Source: JAWOFN01 sp046497505 [NCBI: bacterium] (GTDB lineage: Bacteria > Blakebacterota > Blakebacteria > Blakebacterales). Taken from it: a stretch of 33,509 nucleotides of DNA. Numbering within the stretch: position 1 is the first letter of the stretch; the number at the start of each line of letters is the position of its first letter. Below, piece after piece: positions 33,309 to 33,509 of the stretch. The stretch is taken from NCBI GenBank assembly GCA_046497505.1, contig JAWOFN010000062.1:1-33509 (forward strand), in the 5' to 3' direction. The notes under the pieces are model-generated. The model saw only the letters and a list, made by a program, of their open reading frames with translations. It ran no database searches and was not told the DNA's origin. Made by a program: the position numbers and the translations under genes.

Positions 33309-33509
33309 GTGACGGTTCCCGATCGAGGTTCCGGGGCCCGGGAGCCCTCTTCGACGGAGGACCCGGCGCGGGGGGGCGGGCAGGGGGCCACCCTGCGGGG
33401 GACGACGTGGATCGGGTGGTGAGGGCCGCCCTGGCGGAGGACCTGGGTACCGGGGACATCACCAGCAGCCTGACCATCGGTCCCCGGTCGGAGAGCGAGG
33501 GGATCAGCC
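33305..33509 (+). CDS. nadC: Nicotinate-nucleotide (quinolinate) pyrophosphorylase, N-terminal part
   Basis: The gene is cut by the window edge; 68 codons are visible. After a Gly/Arg/Pro-rich stretch of about 34 residues, the family start appears: [24 protein letters not shown], which matches the usual ALxEDLGxGDIT opening of NadC. The enzyme turns quinolinate and PRPP into nicotinate mononucleotide, the step after NadB and NadA. ATG 33305 overlaps the uvrB TGA. The Gly-rich extension is not typical; a GTG further in (33407, V-D-R-V-V-R) would give a family-like N-terminus, so the true start is open. Confidence 0.85.

Overview
The window is a very GC-rich stretch from a diderm (Gram-negative) bacterium. 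It has lipid A and Kdo transferase genes, BamA and Skp, a TonB-dependent receptor with a carboxypeptidase-regulatory-like domain, a sortilin/VPS10-type secreted beta-propeller protein and a fused LpxC-FabZ. This mix suggests the FCB side of the tree, most likely a Gemmatimonadota-like lineage. That placement is inferred from gene content and needs a marker-gene tree. The DNA is ordinary chromosome: I see no tRNA, rRNA, transposase, integrase, CRISPR array or prophage gene.

Layout. (1) 58-9264: a secreted VPS10-type propeller protein; an ornithine aminotransferase (rocD) on the minus strand, convergent with it across a long bidirectional terminator; a NatAB-type ABC exporter pair divergent from rocD; a Wzi-like outer-membrane barrel; and an MscS channel with an acidic coiled-coil tail. 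(2) 9275-15178, minus strand: a TonB-dependent receptor, a small lipoprotein and a GNAT/ADP-forming acyl-CoA synthetase fusion, tightly packed as one operon. (3) 15202-30728, plus strand: one unbroken run of bamA, skp/ompH, lpxD, lpxC-fabZ, lpxA, a Gfo/Idh oxidoreductase (GnnA-like), lpxB, waaA, lpxK, nadB, guaA and a secreted 5'-nucleotidase-like protein. From lpxC-fabZ to lpxK the genes overlap by 1-4 bases or are 1 base apart. (4) 30882-33509: rpsU with its own leader and terminator, then uvrB overlapping the start of nadC, which runs off the window.

How the genes work together. Region 3 couples the outer-membrane protein assembly pore and its periplasmic chaperone to most of the Raetz pathway: LpxC, LpxD, LpxA, LpxB, LpxK and Kdo transfer, plus FabZ, which supplies acyl chains. 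UDP-diacylglucosamine hydrolase (LpxH or LpxI) and late acyltransferases are not in the window. The position between lpxA and lpxB, where some bacteria carry lpxI, holds a sugar-nucleotide dehydrogenase of the family that makes 3-amino-GlcNAc for amide-linked lipid A. nadB and the partial nadC are two of the three steps of de novo NAD synthesis and flank guaA, rpsU and uvrB.

The points most worth a second look are the GnnA-like gene, a human-type GMP synthetase with a duplicated dimerisation module, the GNAT/acyl-CoA synthetase fusion with an intact catalytic His, a secreted metallophosphoesterase-like protein with a Cys-Asp-Cys motif in place of its metal site, and the very tight bamA/TonB-receptor divergent junction. 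I found no convincing new defence or mobile system.
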